From NCBI GenBank assembly GCA_903926695.1, contig CAIYKK010000744.1, forward strand, positions 1-12,097: 12,097 bases of DNA, written 5' to 3'. Under the pieces are notes generated by a model that was not told the origin of the DNA, made no database searches, and saw only the letters and a program-made list of their open reading frames with translations. Below are positions 1-7,077 of this stretch, in pieces (position 1 is the first letter of the stretch; each line of letters starts with the position of its first letter). This DNA is from an uncultured Burkholderiales bacterium. GTDB lineage: Bacteria; Pseudomonadota; Gammaproteobacteria; Burkholderiales; Burkholderiaceae_C. Made by a program: the position numbers and the translations under genes.

Positions 1-57
1 GCAACTCATGTCTAGCGCCGTAGGAATCCCCCGCCTTCAGGCGGGGGAGGATGTCAA
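1..57 (+). mobile_element. Right end of a TnpB-type IS200/IS605/IS607 element (3' end of omega-RNA scaffold)
   Basis: A perfect 8-bp hairpin (stem 28-35 with 40-47, TTCA loop) is followed directly by AGGATGTCAA (48-57). A G+C-rich hairpin followed by GAGGATGTCAA is the characteristic right end of TnpB-bearing IS605/IS607 elements, where it is also the 3' end of the omega-RNA scaffold. The body of the element, including tnpB, would lie left of base 1 and is not visible. In such systems the chromosomal bases just after the end serve as the guide, here starting at about base 58. The exact terminal base is not certain. The hairpin alone could be a plain terminator, but the conserved tail argues for the IS end. 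Confidence 0.7.
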
Positions 58-197
58 CACCAGACGCAGCCGACCACCGGAAAAAAGAAATGCAAAAACC
101 CTATGCAAACCCGTACATGCGTTTCTTAAAGTTTTAAACTTGCCCGTCACTCCCGGCGCTCACGCATGAGTTTTTTCGCGAAAGTCACTATAAAAAA

Positions 198-932
198 ATG
201 AATGATTTTTTCAACAAGCTGTTTGGCAAATCACTTCACACCAACGACCCCCACCACCACCACGACAACCCGATCAGCGTTCAGGACGAATCGGACCACG
301 CCAAGCGGGAGCAGCTGGTGCAGATGCTGCTGCACGCGCTGCTGCGCAAGCACGGCATCCCGGTTCAGTGGGTTGAGTTGCAGACTCTGGTGGTGCCTGG
401 AAAAAAGCAAGGCTTGGGCATGTATCTGCACCTGGTTGCCAGGCACTGGGATGAGCGGCTAATCAACCATGCCCAGGCTTTTCAGAACAAGCTGCTGGCC
501 GATATCCGGCAGTACGAGCCCAAGTGCCACGAATGGCTGCACGGTATTTTGTGGAAGCTGGAAATGACCAAAAGCTGCCCTTGCGCCACGCTGCCCGAAA
601 AACCCTTCTGGACGGCGCCCGCCGAGCCTGTAGCGCCCGTTCCCGCCGCCGCAGCAGCTGCAGCTGCCACCCCCACCGTAGCAGCCGCCCCCGCAGCAGC
701 TGCAACCGCCCCTGCGCAAGACGCGCCTGCCGTCCCGGCAGCTCCCGCCGCGCTCGTTCCCGCCCGAGCCAAGCTGAGCCAGGCGGAGCAGGCGAATCTG
801 GAGCGCATGTTTGCCGCCCGCGACCAGGAAATCAGCAAAAAGGCAAAGTGGAACGATCTGCCAGAGTTTCAGGACACAGAGCCGCTCAATGATGAAGAGG
901 ACGCCAAGCCTCAAAAGGCGCAAAAGCGCTGA
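198..932 (+). CDS. Conserved hypothetical protein with Ala/Pro-rich linker
   Basis: A 244-residue protein with no function I can name. Residues 1-35 are polar and include a run of four His (19-22). Residues 36-123 look like a compact alpha/beta domain, with a charged amphipathic helix, a KHGIP turn near 51-55 and a conserved-looking HWDERL (83-88). This resembles uncharacterised proteins I associate with Burkholderiales. Two cysteines (C127, C129) follow. Residues 140-190 form a low-complexity Ala/Pro linker, and the C-terminus (191-244) is charged and probably helical. There is no signal peptide or membrane segment, so it is probably cytoplasmic. The ATG at 198 has no clear Shine-Dalgarno sequence; an A-rich TATAAAAAAA tract precedes it directly. 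It ends in a strong hairpin terminator and converges on gh8. Confidence 0.75.
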   Translation: MNDFFNKLFGKSLHTNDPHHHHDNPISVQDESDHAKREQLVQMLLHALLRKHGIPVQWVELQTLVVPGKKQGLGMYLHLVARHWDERLINHAQAFQNKLLADIRQYEPKCHEWLHGILWKLEMTKSCPCATLPEKPFWTAPAEPVAPVPAAAAAAAATPTVAAAPAAAATAPAQDAPAVPAAPAALVPARAKLSQAEQANLERMFAARDQEISKKAKWNDLPEFQDTEPLNDEEDAKPQKAQKR

Positions 933-945
933 CGCCACCACACGC

Positions 946-984
946 AAAAAAGGGCTGCCCCGCCTCGGGAACAGCCCTTTTTTT
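946..984. terminator. Bidirectional rho-independent terminator
   Basis: An A-run (946-951) plus GGGCTG (952-957) pairs with CAGCCC (972-977) plus a T-run (978-984) around a 14-base loop. The A/T symmetry allows termination on both strands, so it serves both the upstream hypothetical gene (+) and the gh8 gene (-). The right arm and the loop are copied at 9689-9714, but the left arm is not. The duplicated fragment begins inside this loop. Confidence 0.85.
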
Positions 985-1265
985 ATGGGTGCGCCGATGT
1001 CAGTCAGCGCGGCGCGTGAACCTTAAGGGTTCCACCAGTTGCCCGAAGCCACGACCAGACTCAGCAACTGCAGCTCGTTGTCATAGTAACCAGTGCTGGG
1101 GTTGGCCGCCGAGTAGGTCCACAGGTTGTTCAGGAACGGCTGGAACTTCGCGTCCACCATCGCTCCGGCGGTGGCGGGTCCGATAAAGGATGCGTTCGCA
1201 TAGGTGGCCAGCGCCGTGCCGTTGAGGGCATAGCCCGACATGATGCCCGCCGGGTTGCTGCCGGT
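959..1265 (-). repeat. 307-bp direct repeat, copy A (gh8 3' end plus half terminator)
   Basis: This segment matches 9689-9995 in the same orientation at a constant offset of 8,730. I count 7 mismatches in 307 positions (985, 987, 1016, 1050, 1089, 1093, 1176), about 97.7% identity. Copy A sits in its natural context: the last 80 codons of gh8, its stop codon, and the loop and right arm of its terminator. Copy B is a displaced fragment. Confidence 0.95.
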
Positions 1266-2402
1266 CGAGCTGTCAAAGAAGCTCATCAGCTTGGTCAGCA
1301 CGGTCTTGCTGCGGGCATCGCCGGAGGTGACGTAATCGGTCGCCAGGCGCCATGGCAGGCGGCAGGCATTCCACCAGTAGTAACCTTCCTTGTCGTTGCC
1401 GTCGCCGATGTAGCCGGTGGACGGGGCCGGTTTGCTGCCAGTGTTGATGATGAAGTCGGGAATCAGCCCGGTCGAAGGCGCGTAGTTGGCCTGGATCGTG
1501 TTGAGCAGGTAAAACGCCTTGTCCGATGCGGCATCCCAAAACACGTCGCCCGTGGCCCGCTTGAACGCCTTGAAGTGGCCGATCATGTAGTCTGACGTGC
1601 GGTTGTTCTCCGCGTTGGGCAGGCCTTTGGTCCGGCCATCGGGCTGCATGTTTTTGGCCTTCATGGCGTTGATGGTTTTGATGGCTTCGGCCTTGTAATT
1701 GACCGCGCCGCCAGAGCCCCATTGTTTGTCAGCCATCAACAGCGCCATGGCAATGTCCAGATCGCCGTCCATCGCATTCCAGCCATCGCCGCCGCTGGAG
1801 CAGTCGGCATTGATGCGCCAGTCCATCAGCGCCGGGTCGGTGTTGTAAGCCGGGTGCGAGCGCACCACTTTCAGCAGCCCATCAAACAAGGGGCGTGCCT
1901 GGGCGTCGTAGCCCGCCATCAGCACTGAAATCATCATGCCGTAGCCCATGCCTTCAGACACGGTGGCATAGCTGGCGTTGGAAAACTTGACCACATTGCC
2001 GCCGCAGGTGGCGCTCACGCCGGACTTCCACTTGTCATAGCGGGCGCGGATGTGCGCATCCTGCGTGGCCTGACTCACCACCGAAGGCTTGATGCCCGCC
2101 ACATAAGGCGTCTTGTGCGAGCCGAACGGGTACAGGATGCCAGCGCTCGGGGCCGGGGCCGGTGGCGTGACCGCCGGAGGGGGCGCCACAGGTGGCGGCG
2201 CGACCACCGGCGGGGTGACGACGGGCGGCGGCGCAGTCACTGGCGACGGCACAGAAGTGGGGTGCCACCGGTTATGCGTTCCCCACGCCGAGGCCAGATT
2301 GATATCGGTGTAGGCCGTTGTCAGGCACATGACGGCCGAAGCGACGGCGACAAGGCTAGGAAGTTTGATTCGATTCAGAGGATTTTTCAATGTCAATTCC
2401 AT
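1023..2402 (-). CDS. Secreted glycoside hydrolase family 8 enzyme (endo-beta-glucanase/lichenase/chitosanase-type)
   Basis: Hydrolyses beta-1,4-linked polysaccharide outside the cytoplasm. Numbered from the ATG at 2402, the N-terminus carries basic residues then a hydrophobic stretch (about 14-31), a signal peptide or anchor. A Pro-rich linker (about 48-87) and an (alpha/alpha)6-barrel GH8 domain (about 90-459) follow. SEGMGYGMM contains the expected proton donor E150. MDGDLDIAMALLMA (about 211-224) is the GH8 signature region. In WWNACRLPWR, N345 occupies the position where GH8a cellulases have the catalytic Asp; as I recall, Asn there marks subfamily GH8b. A TTG at 2417 would add five residues; neither start has a good Shine-Dalgarno sequence. 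There are no bcs cellulose-synthesis genes beside it, so it is not an obvious BcsZ. The gh5 gene upstream on the same strand suggests a shared role. Confidence 0.9.
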   Translation of the reverse strand: MELTLKNPLNRIKLPSLVAVASAVMCLTTAYTDINLASAWGTHNRWHPTSVPSPVTAPPPVVTPPVVAPPPVAPPPAVTPPAPAPSAGILYPFGSHKTPYVAGIKPSVVSQATQDAHIRARYDKWKSGVSATCGGNVVKFSNASYATVSEGMGYGMMISVLMAGYDAQARPLFDGLLKVVRSHPAYNTDPALMDWRINADCSSGGDGWNAMDGDLDIAMALLMADKQWGSGGAVNYKAEAIKTINAMKAKNMQPDGRTKGLPNAENNRTSDYMIGHFKAFKRATGDVFWDAASDKAFYLLNTIQANYAPSTGLIPDFIINTGSKPAPSTGYIGDGNDKEGYYWWNACRLPWRLATDYVTSGDARSKTVLTKLMSFFDSSTGSNPAGIMSGYALNGTALATYANASFIGPATAGAMVDAKFQPFLNNLWTYSAANPSTGYYDNELQLLSLVVASGNWWNP

Positions 2403-2428
2403 GAGTTTTTGCCACAAGGTAAAAATGA

Positions 2429-2446
2429 TTCGTTAGGCGTAACGAA
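2429..2446. promoter_or_regulatory. Perfect inverted repeat in the gh8 leader
   Basis: TTCGTTA (2429-2435) and TAACGAA (2440-2446) form a perfect 7-bp inverted repeat around GGCG, about 27 bases upstream of the gh8 ATG. The inner sequence GGCGTAACG (2436-2444) recurs inverted as CGTTACGCC at 2592-2600, further upstream. It could be an operator or a 5'-leader hairpin. No regulator can be named. Confidence 0.4.
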
Positions 2447-2494
2447 CAGGAAACGAGCTGCTCCTTTTTCTTCTCATGAAGCGTTCACTACCTC

Positions 2495-2523
2495 ATAACA
2501 CTGACGGTGCAAACACTCGGCAA
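2495..2523 (-). promoter_or_regulatory. Possible sigma70 promoter of gh8
   Basis: On the minus strand TTGCCG (2523-2518) is followed by a 17-base spacer and TGTTAT (2500-2495). Each hexamer matches 4 of 6 consensus bases with ideal spacing. It lies about 95 bases upstream of the gh8 start, with the inverted repeat at 2429-2446 between promoter and gene. It was found by eye, and weak matches of this kind are common. Confidence 0.3.
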
Positions 2524-3007
2524 ATTGCGCAGCACAGACTGGTGAGGTGGTGAAAAAACAGGATCAAGCTCAGCGAAGTGGCGATGTTATGCGTTACGCC
2601 GTTAGCGCCCACTTACATGATTTGGCTTGTATTTCCTTACATTTTTAGCGATCTGGCACAAGCCGGCTTCTGGAAAAACCAGCTTTTTTCGGTGATTCGG
2701 GTGGATAAAAATCCTCTTGGCGGCGCATCCGTCGGGCCAAAAGATGACAGCTTTGTAGGAAGGCGCTGACACGCCTGTCATCCAGAGAGACAGGCCAGTT
2801 GGACAATAAGCGCTATCAGAAAAGAAGAGGTGCGGCCCTCGCTTGGCAGCGCAAAGGCGCAAAGGAGGCGGTCCAAGCTCATCGACAAAGCCCGACCTTA
2901 AAGCTGGCGGCAAACGCAACCAAAAAATCGCTGCGAAATGTAATGTCGGGCTTTTGAGGCCGATTTGTGTTGAAACAACTACAGTTTTTGTTACTTTTCA
3001 GGGGTAA
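2524..3007. other. Intergenic region between gh5 and gh8 with no recognised gene
   Basis: Apart from the leader and promoter elements described separately, I find no convincing gene here. Open frames of 63 and 105 codons exist on opposite strands and overlap each other, without ribosome sites or recognisable protein content. A 10-bp perfect inverted repeat (AAAGCCCGAC at 2887-2896, GTCGGGCTTT at 2945-2954) encloses a 48-base loop downstream of gh5; the loop is too long for a normal terminator. A short repeat TGACA/TGTCA lies at 2767-2780. The block is more AT-rich than the flanking genes and could be degenerate sequence. Confidence 0.5.
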
Positions 3008-5407
3008 CTACCCACCTGAACGCCCGCAAATGACGCCCAGATAGCGCTCCAGCACCGCCAGTTCCGCCGCTGTGGGCGCGCCTTTTCCGGTGATGAGCGC
3101 ATAAACATGGCCGGTAAAGCTGTTTTGCGGGTAGTAATTGGCGTAACCCCAACCGATCAGCATCTGGCTGTACACGCTGGGCGCAAACACCGCCCGGCTG
3201 CGCGCCGCCACCGCCGAATTGACGCGCAGCGCCTGCGCCTGTGGCGCCGAAGTGAGCGTCAGCACCGCTGGCGTGTTCAGCGCCAGCTTGTCGGAGCTGA
3301 CCAGCTCGACGGTCTGGCCTTTGGCGTCTTTCCAGCGGACCACCGGCTGGTTGTGGCGCAAAGCCAGCTCGGTGACCTGCGACTCCTCCGCTCTGGACGC
3401 TTGAAAGACGAGGCCGGTGCTGTCTTTGGCCTCCAGTCGGACGGCGGCGAGCACAAAATGCGCGTCTTCGAGGTTGTAGGGCGCGCGGTTTTTCGGGTGC
3501 GGCTGGGTACCGGGTTCGGGAACAGTCTTTTTGCACCACAGCCCGAACGTGTCGCCGCCCCGGAACCACGCGCTTTTGCGGCCCTTGACCGTGCGCGTCA
3601 CGGGCAGCGCCATCGTGCCCATCGCCGGGCTGTCGGTGTTGATCCAGTTGAGCATTTCCATCGCATTGCCGGGGCTGGAGCCGTAGCCGGAATCGGCCAC
3701 CGCCCGCACGACTTGAGCGTCTGCGGCGGGTGCGCCCAGCACGTAGTCGGTGTAAGCGTCGGCCATGTTCCAGTGGCAGGCGCTGTATTTGGCGACGATG
3801 GCCATCGCTGCATCGTTTAAATGGCCCGCCGCATGCGCCACCGGGTCGGCCAGCGAATAGACGGTGCGCGGCGGCGGCACCTGACCCGCGAGCTGGCCGT
3901 CACTGCGGTAGCGCAGGCGGGCGACCTCGTCGGCGGCGGGCGTGTATATATAAGTGTCCTGGCCGTTCGGCCCGGCGGGAATGGTCAATTCTGTCTTGCT
4001 GAGCTTGCCGCCGCCCTGAACCTGCACTGTCAGCCGCACGGGTTTGGCCAGATTTCCCCGCGCATAGACGGTGATGACAACCGGCACGCCCGCCAGCGCG
4101 TAGCCGGGGCCATCGTCAAACAGCGCGGCCTGCGCCAGGCCCGCCGAGGCTTTCATCACGCCCGACACCAGCGGCTCCAGCGTGCGGTTCTGGTGCCAGC
4201 CGGGCACATGGTTGATCGCGTAATTGCGAATCGGCCAGTGGTTGCCGCCCATCCAGCTATAGACTTCAAAGCCGTTTTGCAGCATCAGATCGACCGCACT
4301 GCGAAAGCTCTGCGCCCAGCGCGGATCGTCAATCGGCATGCCGATTTCGCCCAGCGCCAGCTTGACTTTGCTGGCTTTGGCCCAATCCACGGCAATTTTG
4401 ACGCGCTCGCGGCCGGTTTCCGTCGTGATAGCCGGGCGGGCGCGTCGGCTGCCCGCAGGTTTGGGCGCGGCCTCGGTATCCCAATCGAAGGCTGCGCCGG
4501 TGCTGCGCCTGTCGAGATAAGTGTGGACTTCGTACACCAGCCCGCTGCCCGAGAGCGGATAGGCCGGATTTTTGGTGCCGACGTTGCCCGCCCCGCCCCA
4601 CTCGTTGCCCGCGACGTAAATCGGCGTGCGTTGATCAATCGTGCGGATGGCGTCAATGGCGGCCTGCATGAAGACCGGCAAAATCGTCAGATCTTCGCGG
4701 GCGTTGGCGCTTTCGGTGACGCCGCCCGGCTCGGGCAGGTCGTGCGGCTCGTTCATCAGGCCGTAGCCGCCCAGGCCGGGGTGGCCTTTCCACTGCGCGG
4801 CGGCGCGACGCCAGAAATCGACAAAATGCGCGGGCGTGAGGCTGGCCCCCGGTGCCAGTCCGAAAATCCGCACATACACCTGCTGGTTATCCGTGGTGTA
4901 GGGCCGCAGCGCGGCTTGCGGCGGCGCGGTCAAGCCAATCACCGAGCCGTCGGGCTGGTAGCGGAAATCCTGGTAGCGCGCATAGTTGTGCAGGTCAATG
5001 ATGCAGCGAATGCCCGCCGCCGCATGTGCGTCGAGCACGCCGGTGATGAACGAGGCATAAACGGCATGAAAGCGCCCCGGCTCGCCGATGAGCGCTCGGG
5101 CCGTGGTGTTGGCCTGCGTGTCGGGCAGCATGGGCTGGAGCAGTTCCCACTGAATCGGCAGGCGGTTCTGGGTAAAACCGCAACTCGCCAGATAAGCCAC
5201 ATCGGCCCGGCGCGGCACGGTGAAATGCAGGTTGGGCGCGGAACTCAGGCCATAGCGCAACCCCGGCTTGGTCCACTCCATGCCCGACAGGTTGGTGCCC
5301 ATGATGACGGGCGCGGCCTTGGTGCCCTGCCCCGCCGCCAGCGCGGCCCGCTGCAGGCCCAGCGCAGCCAGCGCCGCCAGCGCTTGAGAAAATTCGCGTC
5401 GCTGCAT
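3008..5407 (-). CDS. Secreted GH5-type cellulase/endoglycosidase with C-terminal LamG-like domain
   Basis: An exported 799-residue retaining beta-glycosidase. MQRREFSQ followed by an Ala/Leu-rich stretch to about residue 25 looks like a Tat signal peptide. Residues about 35-410 form a GH5 (beta/alpha)8 barrel: GTNLSGMEW (37-45), the CIIDLHNYARY segment (135-145), LMNEPHD (217-223) with acid/base E220, VYEVHTYLD (291-299), LALGEIGMP (350-358) with nucleophile E354, and YSWMGGNHW (383-391). A beta-sandwich-like stretch (about 430-510) follows, then an unassigned segment. Residues about 640-799 look like a concanavalin/LamG-type domain, ending in a GHVYALI...ELAVLERYLG signature typical of that fold. 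GH5 covers cellulase, mannanase and other activities, so the substrate is uncertain. GGAGGAAG lies just upstream of the ATG, fixing the start. The linker and LamG part make it much longer than a single-domain GH5 enzyme. Confidence 0.88.
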   Translation of the reverse strand: MQRREFSQALAALAALGLQRAALAAGQGTKAAPVIMGTNLSGMEWTKPGLRYGLSSAPNLHFTVPRRADVAYLASCGFTQNRLPIQWELLQPMLPDTQANTTARALIGEPGRFHAVYASFITGVLDAHAAAGIRCIIDLHNYARYQDFRYQPDGSVIGLTAPPQAALRPYTTDNQQVYVRIFGLAPGASLTPAHFVDFWRRAAAQWKGHPGLGGYGLMNEPHDLPEPGGVTESANAREDLTILPVFMQAAIDAIRTIDQRTPIYVAGNEWGGAGNVGTKNPAYPLSGSGLVYEVHTYLDRRSTGAAFDWDTEAAPKPAGSRRARPAITTETGRERVKIAVDWAKASKVKLALGEIGMPIDDPRWAQSFRSAVDLMLQNGFEVYSWMGGNHWPIRNYAINHVPGWHQNRTLEPLVSGVMKASAGLAQAALFDDGPGYALAGVPVVITVYARGNLAKPVRLTVQVQGGGKLSKTELTIPAGPNGQDTYIYTPAADEVARLRYRSDGQLAGQVPPPRTVYSLADPVAHAAGHLNDAAMAIVAKYSACHWNMADAYTDYVLGAPAADAQVVRAVADSGYGSSPGNAMEMLNWINTDSPAMGTMALPVTRTVKGRKSAWFRGGDTFGLWCKKTVPEPGTQPHPKNRAPYNLEDAHFVLAAVRLEAKDSTGLVFQASRAEESQVTELALRHNQPVVRWKDAKGQTVELVSSDKLALNTPAVLTLTSAPQAQALRVNSAVAARSRAVFAPSVYSQMLIGWGYANYYPQNSFTGHVYALITGKGAPTAAELAVLERYLGVICGRSGG

Positions 5408-5649
5408 GTGCTTCCTCCCCAGGAATGTGCCCGTGGCGCGGCCCGGTGCCGGGGCGGCGCGGGCTACGGATGAGCTGGTTCTTTTTAGGGGAAGACGGCT
5501 GGGGCGTCAATCAGCCGGGAGGCTGGAATGAGGTGGCGATGCGCTGAGGGTTTTCGGGTTCAAAATGCAGTTTTCAATCCACCGAGCAAAAAGCAATCGG
5601 TGATCTGCTCTGATACACTTTTTAATTTTGACAACATAGGGAGAGAAAA

Positions 5650-6312
5650 ATGAGCGATCAAATTTCATTTGAAACAAACGATTTTGCAAGTAATCCTGAG
5701 CCTCGTTGCCCATGCGTCTTGTTGCTTGATGTGTCAGGGTCAATGAGCGGCCAACCATTAGCCGAACTCAACGCCGGTCTGACAGTATTCAAAGACGAAC
5801 TTGCCGCTGACTCATTGGCTATGCAACGCGTCGAAATTGCTATTGTTACTTTTGGTCCAACAAAAATCGAGATGCCATTTACAAATGCATCTTCTTTTTA
5901 TCCACCAACACTGATTCCACAGGGAGACACTCCTATGGGGAGCGCGATTATGCAGGCTCTGGATTTGGTTCGAGACCGTAAAAACGATTACCGGACAAAT
6001 GGTATTTCTTACTATCGTCCTTGGATTTTTCTAATCACGGATGGCGGCCCGACTGACTCTTGGCAAGCTGCTGCTACAGCAGTTCGTGAAGGAGAAACCT
6101 CAAAGCAATTTGCATTCTTTGCTATTGGGGTTAAGGGAGCAAACATGGATGTTCTTAAAAAAATCAGCAGCGCCCGCGAGCCGTTATCGCTTGAAGGCTT
6201 GAAATTCAGAGAACTGTTTAGCTGGCTTTCCAGTTCATTACGATCAGTCTCTCGCTCCACGCCAGGAACTGAAGTACCTTTGGATTCGCCAAAAGGCTGG
6301 ACATCTGTGTGA
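5650..6312 (+). CDS. yegL: VWA (MIDAS) domain protein, YegL/TerY-like
   Basis: A 220-residue protein that is almost entirely a von Willebrand factor A domain. It has a complete metal-ion-dependent adhesion site: DVSGS (D27, S29, S31), the TPMG loop (T94) and DGGPTD (D131). It has no signal peptide or membrane segment, so it should act in the cytoplasm, binding a partner through the divalent cation. Length and order match E. coli YegL (about 219 residues, from memory) and TerY-type proteins of phosphorylation triads. AGGGAG (5638-5643) lies six bases before the ATG. Its stop overlaps the next start as GTGA (6309-6312), so translation is coupled to the phosphatase. The 242-base gap upstream, divergent from gh5, must hold the operon promoter; I see only weak -10-like sequences (5614-5626). 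Confidence 0.88.
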   Translation: MSDQISFETNDFASNPEPRCPCVLLLDVSGSMSGQPLAELNAGLTVFKDELAADSLAMQRVEIAIVTFGPTKIEMPFTNASSFYPPTLIPQGDTPMGSAIMQALDLVRDRKNDYRTNGISYYRPWIFLITDGGPTDSWQAAATAVREGETSKQFAFFAIGVKGANMDVLKKISSAREPLSLEGLKFRELFSWLSSSLRSVSRSTPGTEVPLDSPKGWTSV

Positions 6313-7070
6313 ACTGGCGAGTCGTTAGCGCCTCAGAAATTGGCACTTCGCATGTTGCAAATGCAGGCTCGTGCGAAGACAGTTGCTGGGCTCAAGTCGG
6401 ACTGACTGCTGGAGACCTTCCTTTTCTCTCCATTTTTGTTGCCGACGGTGCCGGGAGCGCTGCACGTGGCGGGGATGGTGCTGAGTTAGCAATACAGGCA
6501 GCAGCTGCTTTCATTGACGAAAAGTTGAAGCTGCATGAATTCGGACTCAGTGATGCGCTTGCCACAGAATGCATCCTTAAAGTTCGAGAAAAAATTTATG
6601 CAGTAGCCGAGTCCGAGGGACTTAAAGCTAGAGATTTTGCCTGCACGTTTCTAGGAGTTTTGTCGTTCACATTAGGCACACTGCTTATTCAAATCGGTGA
6701 CGGTGGAATAGTCATTGATATTGGAAATGGCCTGGAGGTTCCCATTACCCCTATGTCTGGTGAGTATGCCAACATGACAAATTTCGTGACCGATGAAAAT
6801 GCAGTAAATTTGATGGTTACTAAAACCTATCCGACTATTGCATCGCGAGTTGCAGCATTCAGCGATGGTCTTCAGCGCTTAGCTTTGAATATGGCAGAAA
6901 ACACGGCCCATGAACCATTTTTTGATCCATTCTTTAAAGTCCTCACTACAGCAAAACCTGAACAAGAAGACCAGTTAAATAGCGCCTTGGTCCGCTTTTT
7001 GAGAAGTTCTGCAGTAAACGAGCGAACTGACGACGATAAAACCTTGGCGCTGGCTGTTATCGTGGAATAA
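6309..7070 (+). CDS. pphC: PP2C-type serine/threonine protein phosphatase, PphC (YegK)-like
   Basis: A metal-dependent phosphatase expected to remove phosphate from Ser/Thr, probably opposing the downstream kinase. The PP2C metal-binding residues appear in order: CED near residue 22-24 (E23, D24), VADGAGS (D46, G47), IGDGG (D131), FSDGL (D186) and DDDK (D241-D243). The length (253) equals my recollection of E. coli YegK/PphC. It lacks a sensor or membrane domain. The GTG start at 6309 overlaps the stop of the VWA gene and has only a weak AAAAGG upstream, consistent with translational coupling. The kinase gene begins 7 bases after its stop. It is shorter and more divergent than PrpC/Stp-type enzymes and fits the TerY-P triad phosphatase branch. 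Confidence 0.85.
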   Translation: MNWRVVSASEIGTSHVANAGSCEDSCWAQVGLTAGDLPFLSIFVADGAGSAARGGDGAELAIQAAAAFIDEKLKLHEFGLSDALATECILKVREKIYAVAESEGLKARDFACTFLGVLSFTLGTLLIQIGDGGIVIDIGNGLEVPITPMSGEYANMTNFVTDENAVNLMVTKTYPTIASRVAAFSDGLQRLALNMAENTAHEPFFDPFFKVLTTAKPEQEDQLNSALVRFLRSSAVNERTDDDKTLALAVIVE

Positions 7071-7077
7071 ACGTCGA

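Noticed and set aside
640..740. Repeats in the Ala/Pro region as a CRISPR or tandem array
   Set aside because: These are irregular GCN/CCN codon repeats of a low-complexity linker, with no spacer structure.
459..947. 162-codon minus-strand frame opposite the first gene
   Set aside because: It mirrors the Ala/Pro-coding repeats of the 198-932 gene, giving Gly/Cys/Arg-rich nonsense.
2602..2919. 105-codon minus-strand frame between the two glycosidases
   Set aside because: No ribosome site or recognisable domain, and it overlaps another random frame on the opposite strand. Treated as non-coding.
2887..2954. 10-bp inverted repeat as the gh5 terminator
   Set aside because: The 48-base loop is too long and no T-run follows at the proper place on the minus strand.
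3821..5473. Open frame of 550 codons on the plus strand opposite gh5
   Set aside because: It lies antisense to a gene with clear GH5 motifs and a strong ribosome site. Its composition (Arg, Gly, His, Ala) is typical of a high-GC shadow frame.
5590..5640. Sigma70 promoter for the triad (TACACT or TTTAAT as -10, TTGACA at 5627-5632)
   Set aside because: No -35 match lies at suitable spacing from the -10 candidates, and the TTGACA is only about 17 bases from the start codon.
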